The position numbers and the translations under genes were made by a program. From Clonostachys chloroleuca (Eukaryota > Ascomycota > Sordariomycetes > Hypocreales > Bionectriaceae), in contig JBANAY010000001.1 in NCBI GenBank assembly GCA_037952775.1, positions 5,208,001-5,272,000 of the forward strand: 64,000 nt of DNA, in the 5' to 3' direction. Shown here in pieces: positions 11,767 to 20,982 of this stretch (its first letter is position 1; the number at the start of each line of letters is the position of its first letter). The notes under the pieces were generated by a model. The model saw nothing but the letters and a program-made list of their open reading frames with translations, was not told the DNA's origin and ran no database searches.

Positions 11767-12253
11767 TGGGGTACGCGTTTGTCTACCCAACACTGGCTGA
11801 GCCACTACGGGATGTCTGGAGAAATGGGTAGACATGCGAAGAAGTAGAACGCCTTCTGTCGCTAGCTTTTGCTATGGGGCAGTCCATCTAACAATCCATT
11901 GATCGCCATGTTGATCCAAGTTCAGCGATCAAACTTTCACTTTTCTATATCTGGCTCTGTCGTAGATACTCACATGCTACCATATCGTGAAAATTCACGG
12001 TAGATACTGACATGCCTAGAACTCGTCACTGGAAAGTCTTCATACATGATTACTTGCACTTATTGTTAGTCTGATAATTTAGGACCCAAGCAAATGAAGT
12101 GACACCAAGTCACAACCAACTTCAGCTCCAGCACAAATTGTACTCTGATTCAGTAGCATTTACTCATGCTAGACCTCTCCAGACTATGCGTTTGTACCAT
12201 GTGAATGGAAGACTCTTACTTTCTCCTAAAAGATTCAAGTATCGCTCTGCAAG
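11767..12253. other. Intergenic region
   Basis: This is the 3' flank of the dienelactone hydrolase gene and the upstream region of the small coiled-coil gene. A short word (tagatactcacatg / tagatactgacatg) occurs twice near 11963 and 12002. I see no other structure. Confidence 0.45.
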
Positions 12254-12261
12254 TATATAAA
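12254..12261 (+). promoter_or_regulatory. TATA box candidate
   Basis: TATATAAA followed by GG lies 171 bp before the ATG of the small coiled-coil gene. It supports a real transcription unit there. Confidence 0.45.
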
Positions 12262-12424
12262 GGCCCGAACTCCCAAGAAATGTATTTGAACTGTGGATTT
12301 TTCGAGCAATTCGACCGACCACCCAAAGTCAAACGCAAGGCCCCCGACATCAAAAAACAGTTCGACCAAAACCCGCCAACATACATCATACCCTTGACAA
12401 AATCTTGTTGGAATTACGAAGAAC

Positions 12425-12820
12425 ATGGACAAGATGAACATCGATAAAGAAGCAGAGGAGGGCAACCAGACCAGCCTCGATCGCTGCTCTTGGGAAATTG
12501 CGCTGGCGAAGGGACGCATCGGCGGTACCAAGGAGGATATTGAGAAGGCCGAACTTGAACTTAGGCAGTCGAAGAGTAAAGACTCTCCCGAAGGCAAGTA
12601 AATCTCGTTGACGAGAAATCTACCCATGTATCAATTCAAAATGAACTGTGGGGGAGCCAATTGCTGACAGCTACTAGAAGCGAGCCCTGAGGCCGAAGCA
12701 AGTCTTAAAAAGAAACAGAAACTTGAAAGTGAACTAGCCGTCTACGAAAATGACTTGAAGTACAATGAAGAGAAACGAGAGAAGTTAGATAAGAAGTTGC
12801 CCTCGACAGAGAAGCGTTGA
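12425..12820 (+). CDS. Small charged coiled-coil protein, two exons
   Basis: This is a 97-residue protein with no family I recognise. Exon 1 (12425-12575) ends at a GTAAAG donor. The intron (12576-12677) has a CTGAC branch site and CTAG acceptor. Exon 2 (12678-12820) continues in phase to TGA. Exon 1 alone would read through the donor into a nearby stop. The protein is almost entirely charged and helical, with heptad-like runs such as KEDIEKAELEL and KKKQKLESELAVYEND, so a coiled coil is likely. It has no signal peptide or membrane segment. The TATA-like box upstream, the clean intron and the unbroken frame argue for a real gene. The function is unknown. Confidence 0.55.
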
Positions 12821-13231
12821 GACACCCCAGGATCGCTACTATATACGGTTCCTTTCGGTTTCCATAATCGACCTCTTTTTCGTTTAGACAAGATGAGATT
12901 GCAAGATAAATTATTCGAAGCGCTTAAATGAAAGCACTACCTATCAAAGTGAAATGCGAGTCTTCACTACGATGTGAGTGCCTAGAAAAGTACCATTAGC
13001 AGAGCCAAGCGAGATATCACAAGCGGTGGCTGAATGAGCTGCTACGCAAGCTCGAGAGGAACAAGTTCCAAATATATGAGTACGAGGTGCCTAGGAGTGA
13101 CCTAGTAGCGACCTTTTTTCCAACTACGAATTTTCCAGACAGCCATATGCTCCGATATTTTTACATAGGCTACTAGAAGACTGATCAGACAAGTAAATCT
13201 CGTCGATCAAATCTTCCAGGCCGCGAATAAT
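12821..13231. other. Convergent intergenic region
   Basis: This is the 3' flank shared by the coiled-coil gene and the membrane-protein gene. Nothing coding is seen. Confidence 0.45.
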
Positions 13232-14238
13232 CTAGAACCGCCATGCTTTTTCTTTCAAGGCCTCTCTCCCAAGGTATGCCGGGCGCTCATGCCAGAAGAA
13301 GTTGTCCACCTCCAGGGAAAAGACCTGATGGATGAGATAGATGGAGCCGACAGCCGTCCAGGCGATGAAGACGCTGCCGAGAGCGTCCCCATTCGAGGTA
13401 TCAATGTCAATAAAGCCCACCAGCGATCGCTTAAAGTAAACCCCGCAGAGAAGAAGGTCAAAGAGGTGGCGGACAAAAGTGAGTGCATAGACGTGGGCAA
13501 GGGATCGAGGGGCCTGCATATGGCATTAGATCAGCAACGCGACATCAAATCATGCGGCGCGACAGGCTACTCACATCTCGCAGAGTCTTGTCCTTGGCCG
13601 TCAGGTAATTCACATACGAGAGGGCGGCGAGGAGGAAAAGCAGACCAGCCGTGCCAAACTCGATGAGACAGCTCACCGAGTACGCCGACTCATTGTGCAC
13701 ACTGTAGAACCACGCGACCAGACGGACAAGCTCCAGCAGAGGAACGCACTTGAAGGCGAGAAGACTGGCCCGGTGGACGGCGTTCCTGTTGGCGCCCTTC
13801 TTCTCGTCGCCCTTGATATAGTCCGACGGGTAGCGCAGAGCGGTAGTGAGCTCGATCTGGGCGAGCAGGATGACGGGGAGGACGAACCTCGAGACCAGCG
13901 ACATCAGATGCTGGGTGTATATCCGCAACGCCCACGAGTAAATGTACACCCATTCGGAGCTCACGCGGAGGACCAGCGTGCAGCTGGCCTCGAGCACCCA
14001 GAGGGCCAGCAGCCTGCCACGGGGAACGGTTAGAGGCAACGAACACAGTCGGAAGGGCGGGTACGTACACTGTGACTCCCACAATTGACTGCTTGATACG
14101 AGGGATGCATGGGGAATCGGCCTGTCCGCGGTCGCGCAGCTTGAAGTACGAGGGCAGCACATGGCGCAGGTGGTAGCTGGACGCCGAGGCCACGGCGGCC
14201 AGCTCAAACAAAGCGCTGAGCAGTTCGTCAAACTTCAT
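13232..14238 (-). CDS. Polytopic membrane protein of unknown function
   Basis: This is a 296-residue integral membrane protein in three exons (14238-14069, 14013-13575 and 13513-13232), with GTACGT and GTGAGT donors and phases that join exactly. About six or seven hydrophobic helices are visible, for example LLALWVLEASCTLVL, FVLPVILLAQI, GTAGLLFLLAALSYV and VFIAWTAVGSIYLIHQVF. They are separated by short polar loops, one of them strongly basic/acidic (KGDEKKGANRNAVHR). There is no signal peptide; the N-terminus (MKFDELLSALFEL) is amphipathic. I cannot assign a family. The frame is intact. It is divergently transcribed from the F-box gene, sharing a 570-bp promoter region. Confidence 0.75.
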
Positions 14239-14809
14239 CGTGCCCGCGGAATGGAATCAGCCCCCCCAGGAAGTACCACTAACGCTATGCTCGGGCAGAG
14301 AGGTGAGTGTAGGAGGCTCCGAGCCACTTTTCGTTGTGGCCAGATCACTTCCGGTCCAGTCCATAAGCAGAGGAGCAGGGGGGAGCTTCTTGGCAATGGT
14401 GCTATTAATAGACATTATTATGTCTCATCCTCCTCACATTTGTGTCTTGGGGATCATCCAGCATATTGTGAAATACGACCTGAATATCCTTTGCGCTCTT
14501 GGGCGTGCTTGAGGAGGGGAGCAGAGCTCAATGTGTAGTGCCCAGGTTTTGGGCAGCACTCCAAGGTGCATAGCTACGTAATCAAGTTGCACAAGGTTGC
14601 TTTCACAATATGTACACAGCCGTAATCGGTGTTTATCATTTATGCAATGCATGTAGGTGAGCAGCCACTGACGTGCAATACGACAAGTAACGGAGGGGAG
14701 GAAAGAGGGGGAGGGAACACAGAGCTGAAAGAAGTCTGGGAGGCTCCCGCCTAAATAGCTTCTCTCCTTCATCTCACATTCTCACTCCTGGCACACGGGC
14801 AAGCTCATC
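14239..14809. other. Divergent promoter region
   Basis: This separates the membrane-protein gene (minus) from the F-box gene (plus). It contains a purine-rich tract (about 14690-14715) and CT-rich sequence just before 14810. No coding sequence is supported. Confidence 0.45.
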
Positions 14810-16391
14810 ATGGCAGAGGTCATAATGACAGATGTGACCACGGCAGAGTCTGTTGACCAAGAGTCTCAGTCAGCGGTGCAGAAAGTGTTCCCGGGCGAGA
14901 TTCACAACCACATCGCTGGGATGCTCGGTCCCGTTGACCTGATCTCCCTTAGCCAGACCAATCGTTACTTCCGGCAGCTCATCAACCCTGGGAAGAAGGA
15001 GCTTGCAGAGCGCCTCTTCGTCATAGAATGCGAAAAGAAGCACGGAGGCGGCACGTCCTTGTTCTACACCACCGCCGATGATCACACACATCTCCACGAC
15101 AAGCTCGAACCGTTCGAGGCCAACCGCTGGGCCTGCCCGGGCTGTCTCCAGCTGCTCCCTCACCACCGCTTCGACAACCAGTCCATCTACCGGCTGGCAA
15201 CCCGAAAGCCAATGCCCGGAACACCCGCCGCTGATATCGCCAGCTCCTGGGTCCCGACACAGCACAGGGAAGACTCCAAAGAGGAGGACAAGCGCATGAG
15301 GCAAGATATATACACGTATTATACGTTGCCGCGCTCAGAGGCAGATGATGAAGACAACCCCGTCCTCCTGAACGAACGTTGCGGATACGACCGCCATAAA
15401 CGCCGATGCATCGAATGCCAATACTAGCTTGGGATGATCGGAGGCTCTTCTCGCGATCAGCTTCCGCCATTCCGCCATCATCTGAAGAGCGTCTTGCAGG
15501 TACGGTCAGAACCACCAGTACCCTCACGAGCCGCGCGGTCATGCTGAGCTCGGGCTTCGTTCGATTCTGGCCCAAGCTCGACGAGATGATTGAAAGCAAG
15601 GCTCCGACCATCACGCCTCTCGGATCCAACAGCATACCCTGGCGCAGAGAGGATAAACTCTGGGACATGTACATGATCCGCTGCACCGGGTGCGAAGGAT
15701 GGAAGGAGCTGCGAGCATTCCGCATCGAAGGCACGCGTCTGTACTGGACCCCCTTCGCTTTACCACCGGCATCCCGCAGTGGCTCCCGCGCGACGTGGCC
15801 AAGGACGACGAGTTGCCCAAGCTGGAGAATCGCCCGCTGGCAGAGCTTCGGTGCAACCACTGCTTTGCCCGGGAGCACGGCGCCGAAAGACTGGGCGAGA
15901 TCCTCGCAATCCGGTTCGAGATGAACATCAAGCCGCACTTGTCTGAGCTGGAGTATCGCCTGCACTCCCACTACAAGGCGGTCAAGTACCTCGGTGCCGA
16001 CGGTGCCGCAGAGAAGCACCGTCCGAAGGAAGATCCGTCGGGGCAGTTCGAGGAACTGGTGCGGTTGGTGCGGCAGGCGGAGGAGAACAACAGGGAGCTG
16101 AGCGATAACCGCCAATGGAGCCTCAACCAAGCCGACGTTGATAGACTGCGAACTGAAGCTAAAGAGTTCAAAGACATATGGATCAGAATGCGGACATCTC
16201 TGCCACGCCTCGCATCGAAGCTTGGTAGAGACAGGGCCTTTATCTCATGGATCAACGATTTTAACAATTCAGAGATTGAATGGAAGTGGCTCAAAGAGTG
16301 CCAGGCCAAGATCCTGGAGAACCCGGCTTTGCTGCTGCAGTGGGCGCTGAACCTTGATGCCCCAGGTTGTTGCTATCCGTCTACTGAGTAG
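14810..16391 (+). pseudogene. F-box protein, disrupted by a stop codon and frame changes
   Basis: The product resembles fungal F-box proteins, which link substrates to SCF ubiquitin ligases through Skp1. The F-box is near residues 25-60 (VFPGEIHNHIAGMLGPVDLI). A cysteine-bearing region follows (CGYDRHKRRCIECQY). A TAG at 15425-15427 interrupts the frame; the same frame continues sensibly beyond it (LGMIGGSSRDQL). The protein-like sequence then moves to another frame somewhere in 15430-15540 (reading WDMYMIRCTGCEGWKELRAF). It shifts again at a C5 run (15749-15753) into the frame that ends at 16391 and contains RCNHC and charged helical segments. No intron with matching phase explains the changes. 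The stop fits a CAG-to-TAG transition. I read it as a decaying gene, though single-base errors could account for part of it. Confidence 0.7.
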
Positions 16392-17159
16392 TGTCTTTGC
16401 TCATAGAATGGCCCGGATTTGTGACAATGAGGGGGTATCTGGACCTCCAAGGCTGCTTTCTTTATAAGGTTTTCCTAGTATGTGCATGAGTTTATGTGAA
16501 GGGATGCTGATTGACTTGCTTGTTGGTACAGAATGGTCCGGAGGAGAATGAACTAGGACCTAGTCTCTACGTATGATGATTAATGAATGAAATCTCCTTT
16601 ATTTTCAATGGAACATGTTTGAAAATAGCTACTCTTGCCGCTGAACTATGGAACTGCTCCACGAGACTTGATCTCGCAGAGGGCAGCTTTGCTCTGACGT
16701 TGTAAGCGAAGAGTGTGGTGGAGAGAAGGCTACGTGAGAGTTTGAGCTAACATCGACTCTGACTCTGTTTCGACGTCCGGGAAATTTCAAGGGCAAGTTA
16801 GGCAATGAACACAATGACAACGATACAAAGGGTCCTGGTGAGCGATTTGGAGCTACGCGAAGCTGCCACCACATGATGTTCGTAAGCCACTGCTGGCCAT
16901 TGTTCACTATAGTCTGTTTATACCAGTCTTTGATTTCTTGGCACTTCACAAACAACCAGTCTGGCACTCCCTGGCAGTGTATGCCATCTACTTGGCTATA
17001 AAGGACTGCCAGGGAGCGCAGTAGATCTTAGAATTCTTCCCCAGAGACTGAGGTAACCCAAGCGAACCTGCTATCAGACAATTTCGACAAGTCTCTTAAA
17101 ATCGTACCTATCTCGCAGTGGCAGTGTTGTCGTTGCGCGTTATATCATCTGCGATCACA
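16392..17159. other. Intergenic region
   Basis: This is the 3' flank of the F-box gene and the promoter of the next gene. A 14-base word occurs inverted around 16965-17010 (actccctggcag ... ctgccagggag), able to form a hairpin with an arm of about 10 bp. No gene is seen. Confidence 0.45.
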
Positions 17160-18371
17160 ATGGACTCTAGACGGCGATGTTCCACGCCCTGTACGGAACC
17201 ATGGATGACTTCGGCCATCCCAGGTAATGACATGGACGCGGCAGAACCCGGAAGCTGGATTGGTGGCAGAACCCGGAGCAGTGGCTCCGGTGAAGTGATC
17301 AATCACATCGCCGAGGGGTATGACTTCACAAAGGCATTCATGTCGCCTGTGTACCCTTACACCAGAGATGCTCGCATAGTCTATGACCAACTAAAACATT
17401 TTTATCACGACATGAGTCCGTCAAACCGCGAGGTCCGGCGTTTGCTAGGAGACATCAACGACATCAAGCGGCGCGACATTTTCATCAACTGCTTCATTCG
17501 CCACCTCTGGCAGCAACTTGGCGTGTGGAATGACAATTGGGGTATCCCAGGCCTTGCTGGATACCAAAACAACATGGACAACTGGAAGTGGAGGTGGAGG
17601 GAGGGCGAAGACCAACTCGACCTGCTTGCCGCCGATCGGGCCCGGACGCATCGTGCCCATGTACGCAAGGCAGGTCGAAGGGTATTCACCTTCACGCCGT
17701 CCTACAAACAAATTTGTTTGAGAAAAAATGCGACCGTAGTTGAGGCTGAGGAATTCCTCAGCTCCCGGCCGTGGTTTGTGCATGGCGTGCAGGTTGTTGC
17801 AAAAGGAAAGTGCGTCAAAAATGCATGGAGACTGCAAGGTAAATGGGTGTCCGAATGGGATCACCATTTCCCAGGCTGGAGGTGGGATGGCGACGACACA
17901 TCTATCGCCAACCCCAAGTTCCTCCTAAATTTACTGTCGGACAATGAGAAGAAAGCCCTAAAGCTTCAGGACAGTCCTGCCCGTCCTCTCAGACACTGGG
18001 GACGCTACTTCTTGCCGGCAGCCCTGTCCTCAAGGAGCTTTGATACTCCCTGCAATGAGATGCCCAGAGGTCAGAGAGGTGACCGCAGAACAAGCCAGGC
18101 GAGCACTCAGGGGTCGCCGATGATCGGACACAATAAGGAGGACACACAAGCGAGTGAGCACCCGCAGCTTTATCAGCGCTTCGGCGAGGCGTATTTTGCC
18201 CGCCAATACTCTGATCTAGCTTCCTCTAGTGTTGCAGATCCAGCGCAGACCTATGTGAGCGAGGACAATGAGGAAGAGATGTGGGAGGCCATCTCTCCTG
18301 TGGCACCGCGGATAGCAGTTTCCATTGAAAATTTCAAGTTGGGTCTATGCCCCGATCAATTCACTCTATAA
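17160..18371 (+). CDS. Orphan 403-residue protein
   Basis: A single uninterrupted frame. The ATG at 17160 (context CACAATGG) is preferred over an in-frame ATG at 17118 because its surroundings fit fungal start sites better. I do not recognise a domain. The middle is rich in tryptophan and aromatic residues (NWKWRWREGEDQLD, WVSEWDHHFPGWRWDGDD), which suggests a folded globular domain. The C-terminal third is low-complexity and polar, ending in an acidic stretch (SEDNEEEMWE). There is no signal peptide or membrane helix. The length of the frame and its codon use make it a credible gene. It is convergent with the membrane-anchored zinc-finger gene downstream. Confidence 0.6.
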   Translation: MDSRRRCSTPCTEPWMTSAIPGNDMDAAEPGSWIGGRTRSSGSGEVINHIAEGYDFTKAFMSPVYPYTRDARIVYDQLKHFYHDMSPSNREVRRLLGDINDIKRRDIFINCFIRHLWQQLGVWNDNWGIPGLAGYQNNMDNWKWRWREGEDQLDLLAADRARTHRAHVRKAGRRVFTFTPSYKQICLRKNATVVEAEEFLSSRPWFVHGVQVVAKGKCVKNAWRLQGKWVSEWDHHFPGWRWDGDDTSIANPKFLLNLLSDNEKKALKLQDSPARPLRHWGRYFLPAALSSRSFDTPCNEMPRGQRGDRRTSQASTQGSPMIGHNKEDTQASEHPQLYQRFGEAYFARQYSDLASSSVADPAQTYVSEDNEEEMWEAISPVAPRIAVSIENFKLGLCPDQFTL

Positions 18372-18726
18372 ACACTAGGTAGCAGAAGATAGCAGAAGAG
18401 AAAAATAGAGAAAATTCAGCCTGGGAATACCAGCGGTGGTGATGGCTAATATAAATGAAAATGACAGGTCGCGCTTCCGTGAGGCTAGCTTTTCTGTAAT
18501 TTCCCCCTCTCCAGCTCGTCCCATTCATTGAAGGTATTCCAGTGTAAAATGCAATGCATCCAAAAACTCAAAGCAGTAAAATCGTATAAACACAAGCAAG
18601 AATCAATCTGTTGAATCTCCCGTCCCTGTGAAGGGACCTACTTTAGGTGAACGTATGTCTTAAAATCCCAAGAAGCAACGCCAAAACGCCATATCCTTCT
18701 AACAGTCTGGGGTAGTGGGATGGATA
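18372..18726. other. Convergent intergenic region
   Basis: This is the 3' flanks of the orphan gene (plus) and the zinc-finger gene (minus). I see no additional feature. Confidence 0.45.
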
Positions 18727-20982
18727 TCATGGTAGAGAAAAGTATGCACCGTAGTCGAAGTCATCATCATCATTGGCATCGTCAGATTGATCAGTATTAG
18801 CAGGTTGATTCGTGTTCCCGGGTGGACCTTGGGGAGGAGGCGGAGGATCGAGGTAGGATAAATTAGGGTCGATCGGGATTTCCACCTGGTCCAGCGGGGT
18901 GACTGTGGAGGAAGGAGCCGGGCGATGGGAGCGCTGACGAGGGTGAGGTGGAGGATGAAGGTTTTGATAGTACATATTCATGCCCATGCCCATATTGAGG
19001 AGAGATGGAGATATTGTAGTGCCAACGCCAGAGGGAGAGGCAGCAGCTGAAGCAGCCCGAACAACAGCAGCAGCAGGGGACCGCTGAACACGATGCGGCA
19101 GTGAGGATTGCTGATGGGGTGGCAGTGAGGGAGGCACCTGTAGCGGGTGAGCTACAGTGGGAAACAGGCCAGCAACAGCGGAGGCATGTGCTGGAGTCAC
19201 GGGCTGTGGCTGGGGTGGAGGATGTGGCTGGGGAGGAAGGGTAGGCTGCTGAGGCTGCTGTAATAAGGCAACCGCTGTACGGTTCGCAACGGGATGGGCA
19301 TGGAGATGGTTCGCAAGGGGAGGAGGAGCATGGGCGTGGGCATGGGCAACGCTGGGAGGGAACCTAAGCCTCCGAGGATGTTCTGCCTGGCTCGCAAGCT
19401 CCAACATCCGGGGGCCAAGGTAGTCGCTCAAGCGTCGAGCCCAGGCAGTCCGGTCTTCGCCCTCTCCGCGCTCGATGTTGATGGCGGCAGGTGGGGAGAG
19501 CAGGGCCGTCTGGAGTGCAGCCTGGAAGTCTGGGGAGTGAATCGAACGGGTTTCAGTCAGGTAATCGGGGACGTAGGGTGATGCCGGCGCAGGATGCCTG
19601 AAAAAAAAGTTTTCCCAAACCCAGTAGTACTTTCGCTCATCGGTAGCACCTCGAGGGGCGTTGGCCAGGTGCTCGATCTCGTCCACGGTGAAGTTCTCCG
19701 GTCTAAGGGCAGTATTGGGCTCGTTGCAGCTCTGCGTGTGCAGCTGCCACGCGGCACGGTCCTCAAACTCCACGAGACAGCATCTGCTACAATAGTACTC
19801 CTTCACCTTGTGGCAGCGAATCAGGTGTTGCTTCACGTCGGCGAAGCGCCTGAGCTCATACTTTGCCCAGCAGCGAGAATAGCGGTGCGGATCCATTTTG
19901 TAGTACGGACAGGCCAGAAAGCGACCGTCCCACTCGCCCTCGTCATCATGACGATGGGAAGGGCCTCGCTTCTTCTCGTCTCTACCATCATCGTGGTCCC
20001 GTTTGCGTTTGCCCGCACCCTTTTTTTTATTATCACTACCTCGACTACTTCTCCCCTTGCCTGCCCCGTCCGCGGACAGCGCCCAACCGCCCGTCGATTG
20101 CGAGCCCTGGGCCACACTACCGAAGCTGACAATCCCAACCGACAAGACGACATAGGCCAAGACCCAGCGAACAAAGATACCTTGCGACTGGTCCCGGATT
20201 TGCCACTTATCTTCATCGAGTGCGGCGGTCGAGAGAGAGACGGCAGCGATGTTCGATTCTTGGTCGGTGGGCTGGTCGCGTTGGGGCGGAGGGTGGACTA
20301 TGACTGGCTTGTGGGCACCATCATGGGGAGCATCAAGGGGAGCGTCGCAGGGAGCAGCAGGTTGAGAAGGCTTCGGTCCGAGTTCTATTGGTTGTTAGCT
20401 GCCATGCGAATCCGGGAAGCAAGCGCCCGAGGTGGAGAGAGGAGAGTAATTACCATTGGCCTCGTGGCAGTTGTTGTAAGCGTAGGAAACGTAATTGACG
20501 AAGTAGCAGGTGGTTACCTGCGCTCCTGCCGCCGTTGCCTTGGACCTGCTGTTGGCCTTGGTGCACGCCTTGGGAACAGCCCTAGGGCCCTCGTCATCGT
20601 GATTGCAGACCAATGGCGCGTGTGGCTGCGCGCCAACGGGAGCGGTTTGTTTGGCACTCGCACGATTGGCATTGACTTTCGCGCTGCTGGAACGTTTGAG
20701 GGCTTTGGCGGCTCGTTTTTCGCGCTCTCTTTCGTGTCGCCGCCTGACGGTGCGCGGGAGGGAGCGAGGAGAGCTAAACGCTGCCGCCACCACTGCGACG
20801 GTGCTGTTGGCGATATCCACAGCGGCCTCCAGGACGGGCCGCAGCGCTGGAGGAGGCCAGCTGAAGGATGACTCAGCGCACTGGACGTACTGAATGCCCT
20901 GTGCGATCAGCGTGGCCGACAGCAGAACAAACATCCAGTCCCACAGTGACGAGGAGCCGACAACCATAGTACCCGTTTGCAT
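18727..20982 (-). CDS. Membrane-anchored CPYY/C2H2-like zinc-finger protein
   Basis: A predicted 728-residue protein from two exons, 20982-20454 and 20384-18727. The intron between them (GTAATT..CTAAC..TAG) joins the frames exactly. The first exon starts with a hydrophobic segment (about residues 13-30, DWMFVLLSATLIAQG). A second membrane segment follows at about 246-266 (WVLAYVVLSVGIVSFG). After it come a basic, nuclear-signal-like stretch (KKKGAGKRKRDHDD) and the cysteine/histidine domain: ACPYYKMDPHRYSRC (first Cys about 335), then DVKQHLIRCH, then CSRC and a histidine-cysteine tail. A conserved aromatic block (YYWVWENFFF) follows. The C-terminal half is low-complexity (His-Ala, Pro, Gln) and ends in an acidic tail. 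The same domain occurs in the genes at 23650 and 29999. A transcription-factor-like domain behind two membrane helices suggests membrane tethering, which is inference. Confidence 0.78.

Noticed and set aside
15021..16130. Long minus-strand open frame (369 codons) opposite the F-box gene
   Set aside because: It is antisense to GC-rich coding sequence, has no motif and lacks a good start; the plus-strand frames carry the recognisable domains.
19594..20871. 425-codon plus-strand frame over the membrane-anchored zinc-finger gene
   Set aside because: It mirrors a GC-rich coding region; the minus strand carries the cysteine/histidine domain and spliced exons.
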